A stretch of DNA of 64,000 nucleotides from Bemisia tabaci (GCF_918797505.1 NC_092793.1:79543912-79607911), one strand, 5' to 3'. Positions 1 through 12,060 are shown, counted from the first letter of the stretch. Made by a program: numbers and translations. The notes: a model not told the origin generated them from the letters alone.

Positions 1-643
1 CGAGAAGGAGGAAAAAGAGCGCGCACCCATTGTGAAACTACTTCGCGCCTTTGTTAGAGTCACCTTTCGACGAGTGGGGCCTCGTTAGTGAATGCCGTGT
101 GGCCTCAACATTTGAATAATAGGTTATTATTTTTCCAGTTTTAATAATCCAATCCTTTTAATAAAGCCCCTTGTGGGGCCCGAGGCTTTGTTGCAATACA
201 AATAATACTTGACTCCAGTCACATTGCTCGGCTCTGCGAGTGTATAAGGGTGTAATTATCACCAATATTTCCAAGGAGTCACTCCGCAGTTACTTCGTAA
301 GTCGTTGTGATGTGTTCGGAATAATACAGAGCTTTGCAGGTTCGACTCCCCCAGTTCGCCGAATGCGACGCGCGCTGAGTATATATATTTACTGATTGGC
401 GGCTTGCGCTCTTGAGGTTCGGGTGCCCTGCACGGCTAAAAGTGTCCCAACTACTGACATTTCAAGGCGAACCATGAATGAATACAGTCTGATATCACAT
501 TGATCTAATGAAAAGGCACTAATAGCTCAAGTCACCCGTCGAAATCAGGAAACAAATATCACTGGCATTCCATTTTCCTCAGATGAATAATCTTCGGGAT
601 CGGAATCAGGGGTCTAAAAATTGTGGGGCCAAATATATTCATA
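1..643. other. No gene seen
   Basis: AT-rich intergenic DNA. A B-box-like GGTTCGACTCCC occurs near 340-351, but no clover-leaf can be built around it. Nothing else is supported. Confidence 0.5.
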
Positions 644-644
644 T

Positions 645-900
645 ACTGCCGTGCTAAGAAAAAAAGCCGTATGATTAACATTCGAGAGTTGCCAATTCCC
701 ACAGATTAATCATGTATTTTCTGGGAAAGTTATTCATATTTTACCTTGAAATAATCGGGTATTTTAAATCAAATTGTGAACATAACCATCCGGTAAATTC
801 GAAAAGAAACATTCAAAACGTTTCCAGTTAGTTCGGTTTTTATTGAGGGAAATCTGGCAGCGCCTGACGGCTTATACGGTGTTTTTCCTTAGCACGGCAA
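645..900. mobile_element. MITE with ACTGCCGTGCTAAG ends
   Basis: The left end ACTGCCGTGCTAAGAAAAAA at 645 is the inverse of the right end TTTTTCCTTAGCACGGCA finishing at about 899. Just inside each end, the motifs GCCGTATGA and TCATACGGC-like (here TTATACGG) and GAGTTGCCA/TGGCAGCGCC pair again. Length is about 255 bp with no coding capacity. Related copies lie at 60018-60269 and 60473-60719, and a degenerate one at 1056-1317, so this is a dispersed inverted-repeat family. Confidence 0.7.
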
Positions 901-1055
901 CAATGCAACATAGTAGCTCTTTTCTTTAGGACAGTCCATAAGGAGGGAGATGTCGCAAGTAGGGTTTTTCTCAGAGTGACGGAATTCAACCAACTGAAAG
1001 CGCCCTCAGTTACCGCGATATACTTCACCGCCCACATTGGAGTTAAAATATTTGT

Positions 1056-1317
1056 ATATTCCGCCGTGCAGTGCTGCATTTTGTCTCGTGACTTTATTTG
1101 CTGCATGTCTCTCAAAGATTCAAAGGTTACGTAAGCTCTTTATAGCGAATTTTGGCGATTTTCCGATTTTCTAGAGAATTTGGTTCGCATTCTGATCCTA
1201 ATAGTCTGAAAATTCCAAGGAAAAATATACATAACTTTCTCCTAAAATACATATTCCTTGGAAGAAAATTGGCAACATTCGCTTGCACATGCGGCGTTTT
1301 TCCTTAGCACGGCAGTA
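1056..1317. mobile_element. Degenerate copy of the ACTGCCGTGCTAAG MITE
   Basis: The right end is well preserved (GGCAACATTCG, then GCGGCGTTTTTCCTTAGCACGGCAG to about 1315). The left end is reduced to ATTCCGCCGTGCAGTG near 1058. It stands about 150 bp from the complete copy at 645-900. The left boundary is approximate. Confidence 0.45.
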
Positions 1318-1319
1318 TA

Positions 1320-2800
1320 TGCATTTCACTATAATTGCTCGTTTTTCCCCCTCCCTTTTATCGAAGCTCATACTTTGAAAGTTTACTGCGTTTCCGTTTT
1401 GACCAAGCTCGAGCATTGACTAGATTACGGCAAAGGGGTGAAAGGAAAGCTGAAAAAAATCAATGAGTCATCTTTGGCCTTGCTCATCGCTTTCACTGCA
1501 CTCTTTGAAAAACATTAATCCGATTAAGAACTGTGAAAAATCCGATTTATAATAATTAGCGATGGATGAAAAGAAAAAGTTGAGGAGATGAGTGGAACGC
1601 AAAAATAAACACGTGCTCGGTGAAGTTTCTCTTCCTCATTCATTTTTTATACTTCCTCATTTTGATTTTCCGTAATTTCGTGTGCGCGGTGACAAGATTC
1701 GAGTCATCGAAGCGGACTCGAGTGGCCCCAGCTCACTCTGCGAGTTTCCCGGTGGAGATGATCCGGTCTCAGCTTTTCTGCTTTAATTAAAGTGTCTTTT
1801 TATTCTGCTTCCGTGAGCAGCATCATATTTTTAACTTTAATTCCTCCTTTCCTCCCCATTTACGGCCAGTGACGCGAAATAAAGTGCCTTTCCCTGTAAT
1901 TGCGTGCAGATCCTCCTGTGCCCCCGCCTCTTTTTACAGGACCATTAAGATACAAGTTTTCACTGAATGATGCCTCAGATTCGTTCTGATATCTCAACGA
2001 AAGCGAAATAATTAAGCGAATTTAAGATGCGTGTGTACAAGAAGCAAATTCAAATCAGGAAAATTCAAAGCAATATTTATGAAAAACAAATTCAATTCAA
2101 ATTTACTACTCGTATACATTTTAATTACAGATTGAAAAAAACCTTATCCACGCGACAACAGTCCGTGACAAAGAGGAAACAAGGGTATCGAGTCACGAGT
2201 GGCCTTTCTCATACTTTTACGAGTCGTCTCTGATTGGCTAACGGATTTGTTGGGGCCCTCATTAAAAATAACTCGGATACTTCATTGTTCATCAAAAATA
2301 TCTAGGAAACAAGGAAAAAAATATGGGTCGGAGTTTTCATAGATCAAATCTCCAGATTTTTTTTTAAATATCTCGATCTAGAATGCAGTTAAGGGTATGT
2401 AAGAGTATGTCACACGAGATGTTCTCAAAATCCTGAGGAAACACACTCGTCCGTGGCTGTGCGTCACGTAGCCGATCGACTAATTCGCATGAGAAAAATG
2501 AGGAAAAAACTTAGGCAGAAATGAGGAGGTGATATACACCTATTCTAGCAATCACTCACCAGATGAAGATAAATTGCACGTATGTATGCTGGAAGGAACT
2601 GTTTGCATGGAGTTTGTAATGTGTGTAACGTAATGTGTCCTGTGTGTGATGTAGTTCCTTTAAGCATAAATACGTCCAATTTCTTGGCCTGCCGTGGCCA
2701 TTAGTCCAATCCTGGCAACGCCGGGTGAATTCGTGACTTTTAATGATCTTTTTGAGCTTGGGTGCAGAAAATCAGGAGGCTAGGCTGATGTAGAGCCCAA
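1320..2800. other. Intergenic, no gene seen
   Basis: AT-rich DNA with short frames only. ATACGTCCAATTTC near 2670 resembles the end of the GACGTATTTCT palindrome family (see 4615-4747), and GGAAGGAACT/AGTTCCTTT around 2591 and 2656 may be its decayed arms. No boundary can be set. Confidence 0.4.
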
Positions 2801-2806
2801 TATAAT

Positions 2807-3003
2807 TGGACCGCGTTTAACAGATAGGAATCAAGCCACATCTACTATTGCCAAATTTAACTAGGCAATACATTTTTTTACGGAGCGCGTTTGTGTGGAT
2901 TCCTTTGAAAATTTTGAGAAATTTCATTCGGTTTGTGTAGAAAATTTACTAAAATTTTCACAGAAATCTGCGCAACTGTCTTCACGTACAAAATAGGTCA
3001 CGT
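2807..3003. repeat. Dispersed repeat, family of 23440-23676
   Basis: Shares the order GGACnGCGTT, GGAAnCAAGCCACATC, ATTGCCAAATTTAACnAGG, a T-rich spacer, TTTGTGnGGATTCC and a terminal CACG segment with 23440-23676. The better copy is partly palindromic, with TTGCCAAATTTA and TGAATTTGGCAATAG facing each other. No coding capacity; probably an old MITE. Confidence 0.6.
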
Positions 3004-3036
3004 AAACAAGTAGTCGAATAGTTATCGCAAATATCG

Positions 3037-3200
3037 CTCGCATTGCATTTAGTGCAATGCGAGAGGTATTCATGCAGTCTTGTAGGCGCTAATATGCCGA
3101 CAGCTATATAGTGACGCCGACCGCACTGTTTGGCGCAATGCGTGAAGTATTCTTACAGTCTTGCAGGCGCCAATATGAGTTTGACACCAACCGCACCATG
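3037..3200. repeat. Two tandem ~80-bp units with an 11-bp stem hairpin
   Basis: CTCGCATTGCA (3037-3047) and TGCAATGCGAG (3053-3063) form a perfect stem with a 5-base loop. The following unit (GTGCAATGCG..AAGTATTC-like, CAGTCTTGTAGGCGC, AATATG, ACCGCAC) is repeated about 80 bp later with GCGCAATGCGTGAAGTATTC, CAGTCTTGCAGGCGCC, AATATG and ACCGCAC. The motifs match the core of the palindrome at 16750-16823 and the repeat at 62451-62660. Confidence 0.6.
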
Positions 3201-3214
3201 TTCGGCGCGATTAT

Positions 3215-4610
3215 TCGAACTCGCGTTAGGATAATCACGGCATCGAGCAATGAGGCCATGTTATATGTAATTTTACATCTTAGATAGATACGTATGATTA
3301 AATAACTCAAATTGAAAATTGAAAGAAAATTAATCAAAAAGGATTATAACTTCCGTGTCACACACCTACTTGGAAACCTTTCTCTGCGAAAATTCATGTA
3401 CATGCATCCATTTTATTTTTAACTATAGCTTCAGGCGTTATTCATTATAAGTTACTATTGTGATTCTATAATTTATTGAGTAAGATTTTAGCGCACAATG
3501 GCAAAATCACCAGTATTCCTGTCCAAATATAGTAAAATGAAAATTGTAACGCATGCTTATCCATTTAGATTTTCCAAGCATGAGCGCATCTGTTTTTCGA
3601 TTCCGGATATTTAGAAGTTCCGTTTCAACAAGAGAGCTCTAGAAGATGGGGTCCGTAACTGAAGGGAGTTGCTGCACAAAACGATACCGTGGTTTGAGAA
3701 TCTCGGTTGAAATAATAGGAAACGAAGAATCCCAAAAACTTGGTACTCAAAGAGAGGCAGACAAAACGATGGCGCGACAATAAATGCCAAGTGGAAAGCA
3801 GAAACAAAGTTTGTGGAAAGTTTCCGAAGGCTGTAAGAGAGCGAGAGGAGGGTGGGAGGGGTAATGCGAGCGTGAAATATGCCGGCGAAAAGGACGTCGC
3901 GCAGATTTTATAAAATTCATTTATCAAAATCCGAGCAAGAAAAAACAAACGGGAAGGAACGCCGCGCCGCGGGGAGGGGAAGGTGAAGGGGGCCAAGAGA
4001 AAAGAAAGGAATAAAAAAGGGGGAATAATTGAAAAAGCTGTTTGTCATTTGTGGGAGGTGCCTACTTAAAAGCTCCGGAGACATAAGGAAACAATAACGC
4101 GACAAGATTAATGCCTTCGGCTCCGCGGAGAGCGGGCATCCCGAAGAAAACAAGAAGAGGACACGCTTCGCGGCGAAAAAAAAAGTACATAAAAAGACGC
4201 GAGATATGGTTTTTAGGTTTTGTATAATATGATAATGGGAGGAACAACCATCCATCTCCGCTCGGGAGAAAGGAATGTGCAATTTTGTAATTTTCAACAA
4301 AGCCCCTCTCCCCACCCGCTCCAACCCCCGCACCCCGCGCCCCTCGCCCGACCCGCTCGTCCAACAATGACAAATAACCGCGCTATTATTTGATTCAATT
4401 TTGAATTGTTATTACATCTGTATTTCCAAGGTACTGTCGCGGCGACCGCTAGGAGCTCTTCGCTCTGTTTCATTTTCCATATTTTCTGCCCCACCCCGTA
4501 CCCCTTTATTTTCTCCCCTTTTAAGTTTTTCTCCTCGCCGTAGCTCTCTCTGCGTAATGTTGACAGTGGAGTTTCCGAGGACTTTGTTTGCAACCACAAA
4601 ACAGGCTCCG
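3215..4610. other. Intergenic; C-rich G-quadruplex motif, no gene seen
   Basis: Mixed composition. The stretch 4290-4355 is C-rich, and its complement at 4333-4354 has four G-runs separated by two to three bases, so the minus strand could form a G-quadruplex. The short frames here overlap on both strands and have biased, low-complexity translations; I do not accept any as a gene. Confidence 0.45.
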
Positions 4611-4614
4611 CTGT

Positions 4615-4747
4615 GAATTGGACGTATTTCTCCCAAAGGGAACTATGTGCATTAAGACATGAGCCCTGAGATCCATCAGAATATATGCTTAACAGGGCTC
4701 ACGTCATAATGCACATAGTTTCGTTTGGCAGAAATACGTCCAATTTT
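4615..4747. mobile_element. Palindromic MITE with TTGGACGTATTTCT ends
   Basis: GAATTGGACGTATTTCT at the left is matched by AGAAATACGTCCAATTTTC at the right. AACTATGTGCATTA and TAATGCACATAGTTT, then ATGAGCCCTG and CAGGGCTCA, continue the stem inward, so almost the whole 133 bp is one long hairpin. The same end and the same TGAGCCC centre recur at 58218-58598, and a related centre occurs at 25745-25838. Confidence 0.75.
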
Positions 4748-4759
4748 CGTCGACTCGCT

Positions 4760-5730
4760 CCAGGCGTAACGTTTTGTTACGGATATTTTTGAAAGGTGGG
4801 CACAATGTCGGAAAAATTAATGTTGGCCATGGTTTCCCTCCGTTTTACTTACGGAATAATTTACAAGTGTAATGGAGGCAACGGGGTGAATCCAATAATT
4901 TTTCCGAGCTCATAAAATGGAATCCAATTTACAAACTACTTTTAAGTTAATGGAATAGAACCTTGTCATAGTTGCAGACAATTTCAAGGTAAGCATCTAA
5001 AATCGGTTGAAAATGGGCGTTCGGACCCCGAAACGTCCCGGCCTTTTAAAAATCCGATTTTTTTCAACTTCGTCATCCATTTCATAGGTATAATCCTTGT
5101 TAGCATTAAAAGAAAATGCATTCGTTTTGCAGGTTTTTTTTTAAGAAAAATTTCTTTTCTCTGATTCAATTGGTAAGTAAAGTCTAGATGGATTTCTGGC
5201 GAAGATCGGTTGGAATATCAAGGATAGAGCGTATCAGAGGTGAACGCGTTCTAGCGATTTTGGGAGTTAAAGAGACAATTTTGTGCACATTATCTAGATC
5301 AAGCAGTTCGTATGGTTGGGGCATGTGCCGAGAATGACCGGTATCAGGTTGCAAAAATAGGTTTTTGATTGGGCTCCTCCAGGCACGGCGGGCAGGCGTC
5401 CACCTAAAAGGTCGTTAGATGACGTCCATGAAAGAGTTCAAAAGATGCCAGCAGCTTCCGTCAAATATTCTACCTTGACAGATCCCAGTGGTAATTAGCG
5501 TCGCAGAGCACCATGACGCACTGTAAGATCAGCTAATACATTCATACATATGAAGTAGGTATTTTCCTCCCCCCCCCCCTCCCAAAAAAAAAAATACATA
5601 CATTTTTTGCAGACTAGCTGTGTGGAAAAACGTGTTTATTCACCAGTGCATACAAAAGTATGGTTAAGTGCTCTCAAAAATATTAAACTTTTTGTGTACC
5701 TAACACCCTTGATCTGTTAGAGGAGCAGTT
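4760..5730. other. Intergenic, no gene seen
   Basis: AT-rich. A run of C followed by a run of A lies at about 5571-5595. Nothing else is supported. Confidence 0.45.
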
Positions 5731-5733
5731 TAT

Positions 5734-6000
5734 CGACGATAGAACTATACCAAAGCACGTATCTCGGTTTGCGACATTGCAGCCTTTCTGTCATACTTTA
5801 TTTTTTATATAGAAAATTATATAACGTCAGCTCTTGAAAACTTCCGTGATTTGCTCTTCCCTACGCGAGAAAAGTTCTTTGAAAAATTCGAGGAAATGAT
5901 ATTGATTCGTTTCCCTTCAGAAATATAAAATGGAAGCGGAGATTATTAAACACTATTAAACACGGCAAACGAGATACGTGGTCTGGTAGGTTCACCGTCG
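5734..6000. mobile_element. MITE of the CGACGGTGAAACTACC family, copy 1
   Basis: Right end is CGAGATACGTGGTCTGGTAGG, then TTCACCGTCG. The left end is mutated but readable: CGACGATAGAACTATACCAA, then AGCACGTATCTCGGTTTGCG. The interior carries the family signature TTTCTGTCATACTTTATTTTT, CTTGAAAACTTCCGTG and a GCGGAGAT tail. Non-coding, 267 bp. Confidence 0.7.
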
Positions 6001-6004
6001 TTAT

Positions 6005-8180
6005 TTTCAATGCTTTAATATGCACTGTAAATAGGACACGCTCGAAAAGTCTGGCTGCATTGGCTGCCATGAAAACTGAGCCGGTATATTTAGCAAAGCG
6101 TCAAAGGAAAATGAAAAATGATAAAACTTGAGACCGCTGTAAAACAAGCAGTGGGAAACTTTTCCAGCTCTTTATTTTTAGGCGATTTTACTCATTAGCT
6201 ATGAAAGTTGGTCCATTAAGAGTCTCTCAAAAAGTGCAGACTGGGTATTGCTTCCCGTAATATTTTCCTTGTTTCCCAGCATTGTTCTTTAAAACTGAGC
6301 CTTTGTCTTTCACGAGTTAAGTACATTACAGACTTTCAAACGTCTTTCATTTTGTACTTCTCCGAGTCCTGTCTCAGAAATTTCCCGCATGCTGAAAAAT
6401 ACCTCTCCATAGTTCTTGAACTCCGTAAAAAGAACCCTAACGACTACATTTACATACCTTACGAGTTTTGAAATAAATTCCATGTTGTCAAAAAGATTTT
6501 GACAAAAAGACTTCGATTTTTTTTCAGTGAACTTAGGTTTCCTTCGGAAAGGGGATTTTTGGGGAGAATTTTGGCCGAATCTAGTCCATCAGAATATCTT
6601 CTATCTTCTTCCCGTAAATAAGCTCAAACAACCCAAACACAACTTTTTTCCGCATTTCAATCTTAAGTTAAACATCAATTTAGGTCCATGCTTACTCTTC
6701 TTCCATATATCATTCTTTGCCCTTATCAGATCCGAGTTGTAGCTCATGATTTTCCTACTAGCCTCGGATTGGGCAATGTACGGTATAACTTTTCTCATTG
6801 CGTTACGTGAAGGCAATGAGACTAACATCAGCCTGAATCAGTCTGACTAAGGGTAGTTTATGAAACATAGTCTGACGTCATGCTGACTCACTTTTACTAA
6901 GGCACACTGTCAGCCCTCTCTAGCTCTCTGCCTACGGGCAGAAAACAATTTATTAAGGAAATTTGTATTTCCTCAAATGTTCATTAAATTTTCCTTCATT
7001 TTCGAATTCTTTGGATTTTTTCAGTGCTTCTTCAAATATTTTAAATGATAGCTGGGGGCGCTAAGCCCGCCGGAACATGTCTCGGCGACATGTTGCGACA
7101 TGTGACATGCCCTCACCCTTATGCACCCTCTGCGCCCTCAGACCTCCCTTCCACGCTCATCCCAGCCTTACTGGGGTCTCCCAAAAGTTCCTATCCGCAT
7201 CCTCTCAGAGAGCCAGTCCACTACTAGAGTGTCATTTTTACATGTTTTCCTTCGATTTTACCATGTAATAATGTTGCATAAAAAAGTTGCGCAATTACCT
7301 TTTTTAAAATTTTTAGTGGTTATTAAAAAAAAAGCTACGAGCTATTCAGACACACCATCCGCTCCAGGCTTAGAGACTGAAAGTTACTAGTGCTGGAGCT
7401 GTGGCTTCAACTGCTCCTTGTTCAGTAACTCGAGCAACGAGTGCCAAATCCAGAACTTGAGGCCGGTATGTCTATACAGCATGGCTCTCACAGACGGAGT
7501 TTTTTTTTCAGTGCAGTGGTTGGACGGAGAGAGGAATAGAGGATTGCAATTAAATCAATGAATCGATAACACGGAGAACCAAATGTGATAAGAAATGGAT
7601 TTGAAAACAATAATAATTGACCCCTCCCCGAGTAAGGAACGCAACAAGGGTTAGGATGGCACGCGACCACTTGAGCATAATAACTTGGCCCTACTTTTGA
7701 CGACTCCAAACACCCTCGCGCCACCCCTTCGACCTAACCCTTGGCCCTCGTTAGATGGTTAACTAATGCAGAAATCTTGTTTAATTTCCCGACCAGACTC
7801 TCAATCTCCTCTGAGTAGCTTTTATTCAAATGCACGCCCACGTCCTAGCTTCATTCCGCAATTCAATTGAGAGGCTTGTCATAAAATCCTCTAAGCACTT
7901 GCATAATTGAACAGAACATACGTCTTTCTTGATAAATAGTTCAATTACCGCTGGACCAAGTGAGTGTGGTTGCCCCATCTCGATACTACGGCCAGCGGCT
8001 GCTGGAGTGACACTGGGTCCTACGCCTAGGCAGTTTGCCGAGGGTTATTTTGAACTTCAAGTGCGAAATTTACGCCCATGAAACGCTGTGAATATAAAAA
8101 ACAGGGGGTACGCCCCCTTAAAAAATTAAATAAAGTCTAACATTAGATATCACTCAAACTTTCTCGTGATGCCTCCCTAC
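6005..8180. other. Intergenic, no gene seen
   Basis: AT-rich with scattered short frames. Around 7070-7110 ACATGT occurs several times in short hairpins (GGAACATGTC, CGACATGTTGCGACATGTGACATG). TTTTTTTTCAGTGCAGTGG near 7501 resembles an isolated end of the CACTG..TTTTT element family. No boundaries can be drawn. Confidence 0.4.
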
Positions 8181-8184
8181 CTCC

Positions 8185-8347
8185 CAGAGGCAGATCCAGC
8201 AATTTGGCAACCCCGGATTCCCTCCATTGAAACCTACGCTAAATAATCGATTCTTGCCGGAGTACCTGGCCCCTCCAAGAATCGATACATTTCCATAGGT
8301 TTAAATGGAGAGAATGCAATGTTGCCAATTTGCTGGATCCGCCAATG
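8185..8347. mobile_element. hAT-like palindromic MITE with 8-bp target duplication
   Basis: The 163-bp hairpin has ends CAGAGGCAGATCCAGC and GCTGGATCCGCCAATG and is flanked on both sides by CTACCTCC (8177-8184 and 8348-8355). An 8-bp duplication is typical of hAT elements. The inner stem (CCATTGAAACCTAC...ATAGGTTTAAATGG with AATCGAT) resembles the interior of the MITEs at 14932 and 29606, which have different ends, suggesting related subfamilies. Confidence 0.85.
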
Positions 8348-8380
8348 CTACCTCCACGAAAAAGAAAAAAATGTGCATTC

Positions 8381-8643
8381 CGACGGTGATACTACCAGAC
8401 CACGTATCACGGTTTGCGACGTTGCAGACTTCCTGTTATACTTAATTTATTGAATGGGAGACTACTCAACTTCAATGCTTGAAAACTTCCATGTTTTTTT
8501 TTCTCCATGCGAAGAAAATTCTATGAAAATTCCAAGACATGCCATTGATTTGCTCTCCTTCAAACAAAAATGGAACGGAGGCGGAGATTTCTAAACACCG
8601 CAAACGAGATACGTGGTCTGGTAATTTCACACTTTCACCGTCG
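8381..8643. mobile_element. MITE of the CGACGGTGAAACTACC family, copy 2
   Basis: Left end CGACGGTGATACTACCAGAC, CACGTATCACGGTTTGCGACG; right end CGCAAACGAGATACGTGGTC, TGGTAATTTCAC, then CACCGTCG. 263 bp, separated from the hAT-like MITE at 8185-8347 by about 30 bp. No coding capacity. Confidence 0.8.
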
Positions 8644-8644
8644 A

Positions 8645-11250
8645 TATGTGTCCTACCATTTATGCAGAATGTGCATTTGTCTCATACGCGATAGAAAATC
8701 CGGAGCCCATACTACATTCAGACTCACGAAAGAAAGCCCATTCGCTATCCGAACATGTTCATACGGATGACACATGGTGGGGTTTCAACCTAGCAACAAA
8801 AAAGTGAAATAAAGAAAGGTCACGTTCTAAAGGGAAAATGGACGAGCGGCAATGAGTTACCCACGTTGGGGATGGCAAAAGTTAAGTTGAAAAGCTTGAT
8901 TAAAAGAACTTGGGGAACAATAGAGTTGAAAAAACCCTTGCAAAAAAGCGATAGCAGGGCTGAAATAACACGGCACAGAGGTACTCGTCGAGAGAGGAAA
9001 AAGGGCGAAGATAAACAAAGGTCTCGCGAAGGGCTATCGTAGTCATTGCGCGGAGACTTTAGTCAAGAAAAAGGGTTAAATACACCCTTTATCATGAAAA
9101 CAATGAGATATATAACGACTAATTCGAATCCTATGTTAGGTTTGACATTGTTCGCCGGGCTCTTTAGCCAGGAATTTCGAGAGCTTGTGGCCCATGATGT
9201 CAAAGTGTGCAGGAACCTCTTCGTAACACAGTTTAAACCAATAATCTTTTCCCCTCGAACCTCTTTGAAAGTCCATGGAGTTGATAAAAAGATACATATG
9301 TAATTACGGAGGTACAACACACTAGGTGGTTTTAAAATTTCCAAGGGAACACTCAAATCCGTAGTAACGTTTTGCCTAACAACAAAACTGCACAAGAAAA
9401 CTTTGGAAAAAATTTGAAAGAGCTCGGTGAAACTAGAAAAATACTTATTGAATGGCACATTTCCTGTGTTGTTTTGCTAATGCAAGCTGATGTTTTTAGT
9501 TTTTTCCAATCCTGCATTGGAGCGCTGCTGTAAAGACGCTGCAGTGCGTAAAAAAGTGCAAATCTAACCACAAAACAACACAAATTGTTTCCTCCTTACA
9601 AAAATGGCGAAGTTGCTTTTTTGTCCTGTTAAATCGTCAGCTTGCAGATAGGTGGCATTAATCTAGAGCCGTCGATATGCAAAGTAAAAGTTTTTTACTG
9701 GTGTCGGAATTTAATTCGAATTTTTTATTGATATATTTATTGTCATCTTGTGATTTCAATACTTGGTGCGATTAATAACCCGTAATGACATTAATTTCCG
9801 GCTGAGACAAGCATGTAAAAGGCTCTCGAGTAGGTCAAGCTACCAATTATTTCTGGGTGGTTTCTCAAGGAATTCTACTAAACGGATCTCTCATACCTAT
9901 ACAGCAGGCATTAATCTAAAATTTCAGAAGTTCGACAAATTTATTCCGAGTGTCTTTACGTACAGGAAAACAAGTGATTAAAAAGAAACTGTTCCTCAGG
10001 AAATACATCATGTTATGACTGAGGAGCCAAATTAAATTTTTTAGAAATCTCTAAAAAAATTTCGGGTTTTCACTAAAGACAGGCCTAAATTTTCAGATAT
10101 TTCAGAAGGAATAAAATGTTAATTTGGTTTTTTGGGGGGAGTTTTTCTGTTTGACGAGAATACTAGTTTTTTGTATCTTCTGTAAAATTTTGTTTTGTAG
10201 ACTTATACCTCTCTACTAGAAACCGATTCAATTTTCATTATCCTGAAATGAGTTTCGAGAATGTGAATACATTAATGTTCAAACGGCAACACTGGTTGTG
10301 CTATACAGAAAAGCCCGATTGGAATAGCGTCAAGTTCCATTCATTCTTTTTTCAAAGTCTTCCGGGCTTTCTTCAGTACGATTGTTTCTGTTACAACCCT
10401 TTCCATTAACAATTTCAACACGGATTGTTCGCCGGGAACAATAGTCAGCGAGCCCGAGACGGTCAGGCAAAGGCTCTAAATGGATCCCTGAATCCCTCGG
10501 AAAGCCATTTTTCACGAAGGAAATCCTGCATTTTCTGTATCAATTATACACTTACAGTCTCTATCGAAATTTCACACCAGCGTCACTGCTTTCCTAAAAA
10601 AGTTCTATACTGTGTGTTCATAACGCTTCCAGCACAGCAGAAGCTTTCTTTCGGCCGTTTTATAACTCTGCATCCACTCGGGGGAAAATTCCTCGCTACA
10701 TCAATAGGAATTCATATTAAATATGCTGCAGATAGAATTTCTCATAGAAGGAACAGGGAATCTCTTTGTTTCAAACGGGGTTTCAGCTTGTTTAAAGATA
10801 CTTGCCCGGTAACTGACTCGACGATAATTCCTGTTTCAGCATCTTTAACAGGAGAATTTTCCTGAGCTTGGTTTTAATATTGCTGCACGTAGTAATGCTA
10901 ATAGCGGTGGTTGGCTTACACCTCTGTCCACCACTATTTAAGTGCCACAGAATTTTTTCGGTTTCCCAATTTAATTGTTCTGTGAATGTAATTGACTATT
11001 CTTACATGTTATGTTGTTTTTTTTTTTTTTGTTTTTGTTTTTTTTGTATATAATTGAGTGATTATAATGATCTGCTGATTTATCCTAATCCTAGGAATAA
11101 ATCGCATATTATGTGACAATATTCAGCTCACTTAATTAATCCCATGACAATGTATCATGCATTTGAATTTAAATGACACTTAAGAAGAGTAAAACGGGGC
11201 GAGGATTCTTAAGAATAAATCTCAGTCAACACGTAAGCAACGCACTCAGT
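8645..11250. other. Intergenic, no accepted gene
   Basis: AT-rich DNA containing a dispersed repeat at 9363-9500. A 146-codon frame at 10425-10865 shows no recognisable motif and looks like chance. T-rich runs lie near 11017-11042. Confidence 0.4.
9363..9500. repeat. Dispersed repeat shared with 51768-51898
   Basis: GTTTTGCCTAACAACAAAAC, TGCACA..AAAA and, about 90 bp on, GTTGTTTTGCTAATGCAAGC occur in the same order and spacing as TTTTGCCGAACAACAAAAC, TGTACA..AAAA and TTGTGTTTTGCTAGTGTAAG at 51768-51898. The outer boundaries are unknown and no protein is recognised. Confidence 0.4.
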
Positions 11251-11251
11251 G

Positions 11252-11646
11252 ATATTGTTCTTAACCCCTTGATACAACTATTCGTACAAACTCTAAGGAC
11301 ACGCGTGTTGCATTTGAAAAAATGGAAGACGCTCTGGTCCCGCAAGTCCATGAAGCATGCAACAGCCTGTAGCTCTAGCGCGCCACGTCCTTATCAATAT
11401 GTGACAAGGTTAAACTCTTATAAAAATCTGAGGCAAAGAGAATAGAAAAACATATTTTTGCACCATTTCTACGTATTAGATATTGAATTTTACCGCCGTA
11501 CCGAGGTGATGATAGCAGCCAGTCGCTGCGAGCCAAACTGCGGGACTGCATGGGCTTGCGGGACTAGAGTGCCTTCCATTTTTACATATGCAACACGCGT
11601 GTCCTTAGAGTACGAATAGTTGTATCGAGGGGTTAAGAACGACATT
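11252..11646. repeat. Inverted repeat carrying the ATACAACTATTCGTAC core
   Basis: The arm 11252-11352 (TTCTTAACCCC, TTGATACAACTATTCGTAC, TCTAAGGACACGCGTGTTGC, GTCCCGCAAG, CCATG) is repeated in reverse at 11548-11646, with about 195 bp between. The core GATACAACTATTCGTAC is the same as in the tandem units of the hAT-like elements at 21687-23217 and 41175-42560, although the rest differs. Confidence 0.75.
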
Positions 11647-11659
11647 CGCATCATGCTGT

Positions 11660-12060
11660 AGAATGCCTGGAGCGCCTTCAATGTTTAGCACGTAACATGG
11701 ATGTTCATAGAGTACGAATAGTGCATTACGGCGTTATTACAGATATCGTTGTCCTTTGTCCGGATATTAATATTATAAAACCTTAGGGAAAAACACCGTA
11801 AGAACACCCACGACCCAAGCGTTATCTAATTTCCTCCGAGTAAATACGAATTTCCTGGGAAAAGTGTGAGCTTTCATTATTAATAGTTTTAGTTTTTCTT
11901 CGTAATTTAGTGGCTTCAATCATACTTAAAATCCAATTTTCATTTTCATTTGTGTTTCCATGTATCCCGATAAAATATTGAATGGGTTCCCTCCATCTCC
12001 AGGATGAAACAGTAATGTGGCAAAGAATTTGGAAATTAATGTTGAAAAATCATAATTGAA
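11660..12060. other. Intergenic, no gene seen
   Basis: AT-rich. GAGTACGAATAGTGCAT near 11710 is a further fragment of the inverted core just upstream. Confidence 0.4.

Noticed and set aside
300..380. GGTTCGACTCCC resembling a tRNA T-arm
   Set aside because: The flanking bases do not form the T-stem or the other arms.
7045..7110. Cluster of ACATGT hairpins as a regulatory array
   Set aside because: Only a few short overlapping palindromes, without conserved spacing.
10425..10865. 146-codon plus-strand frame
   Set aside because: No recognisable motif, and it opens without an ATG context that I trust; treated as chance.
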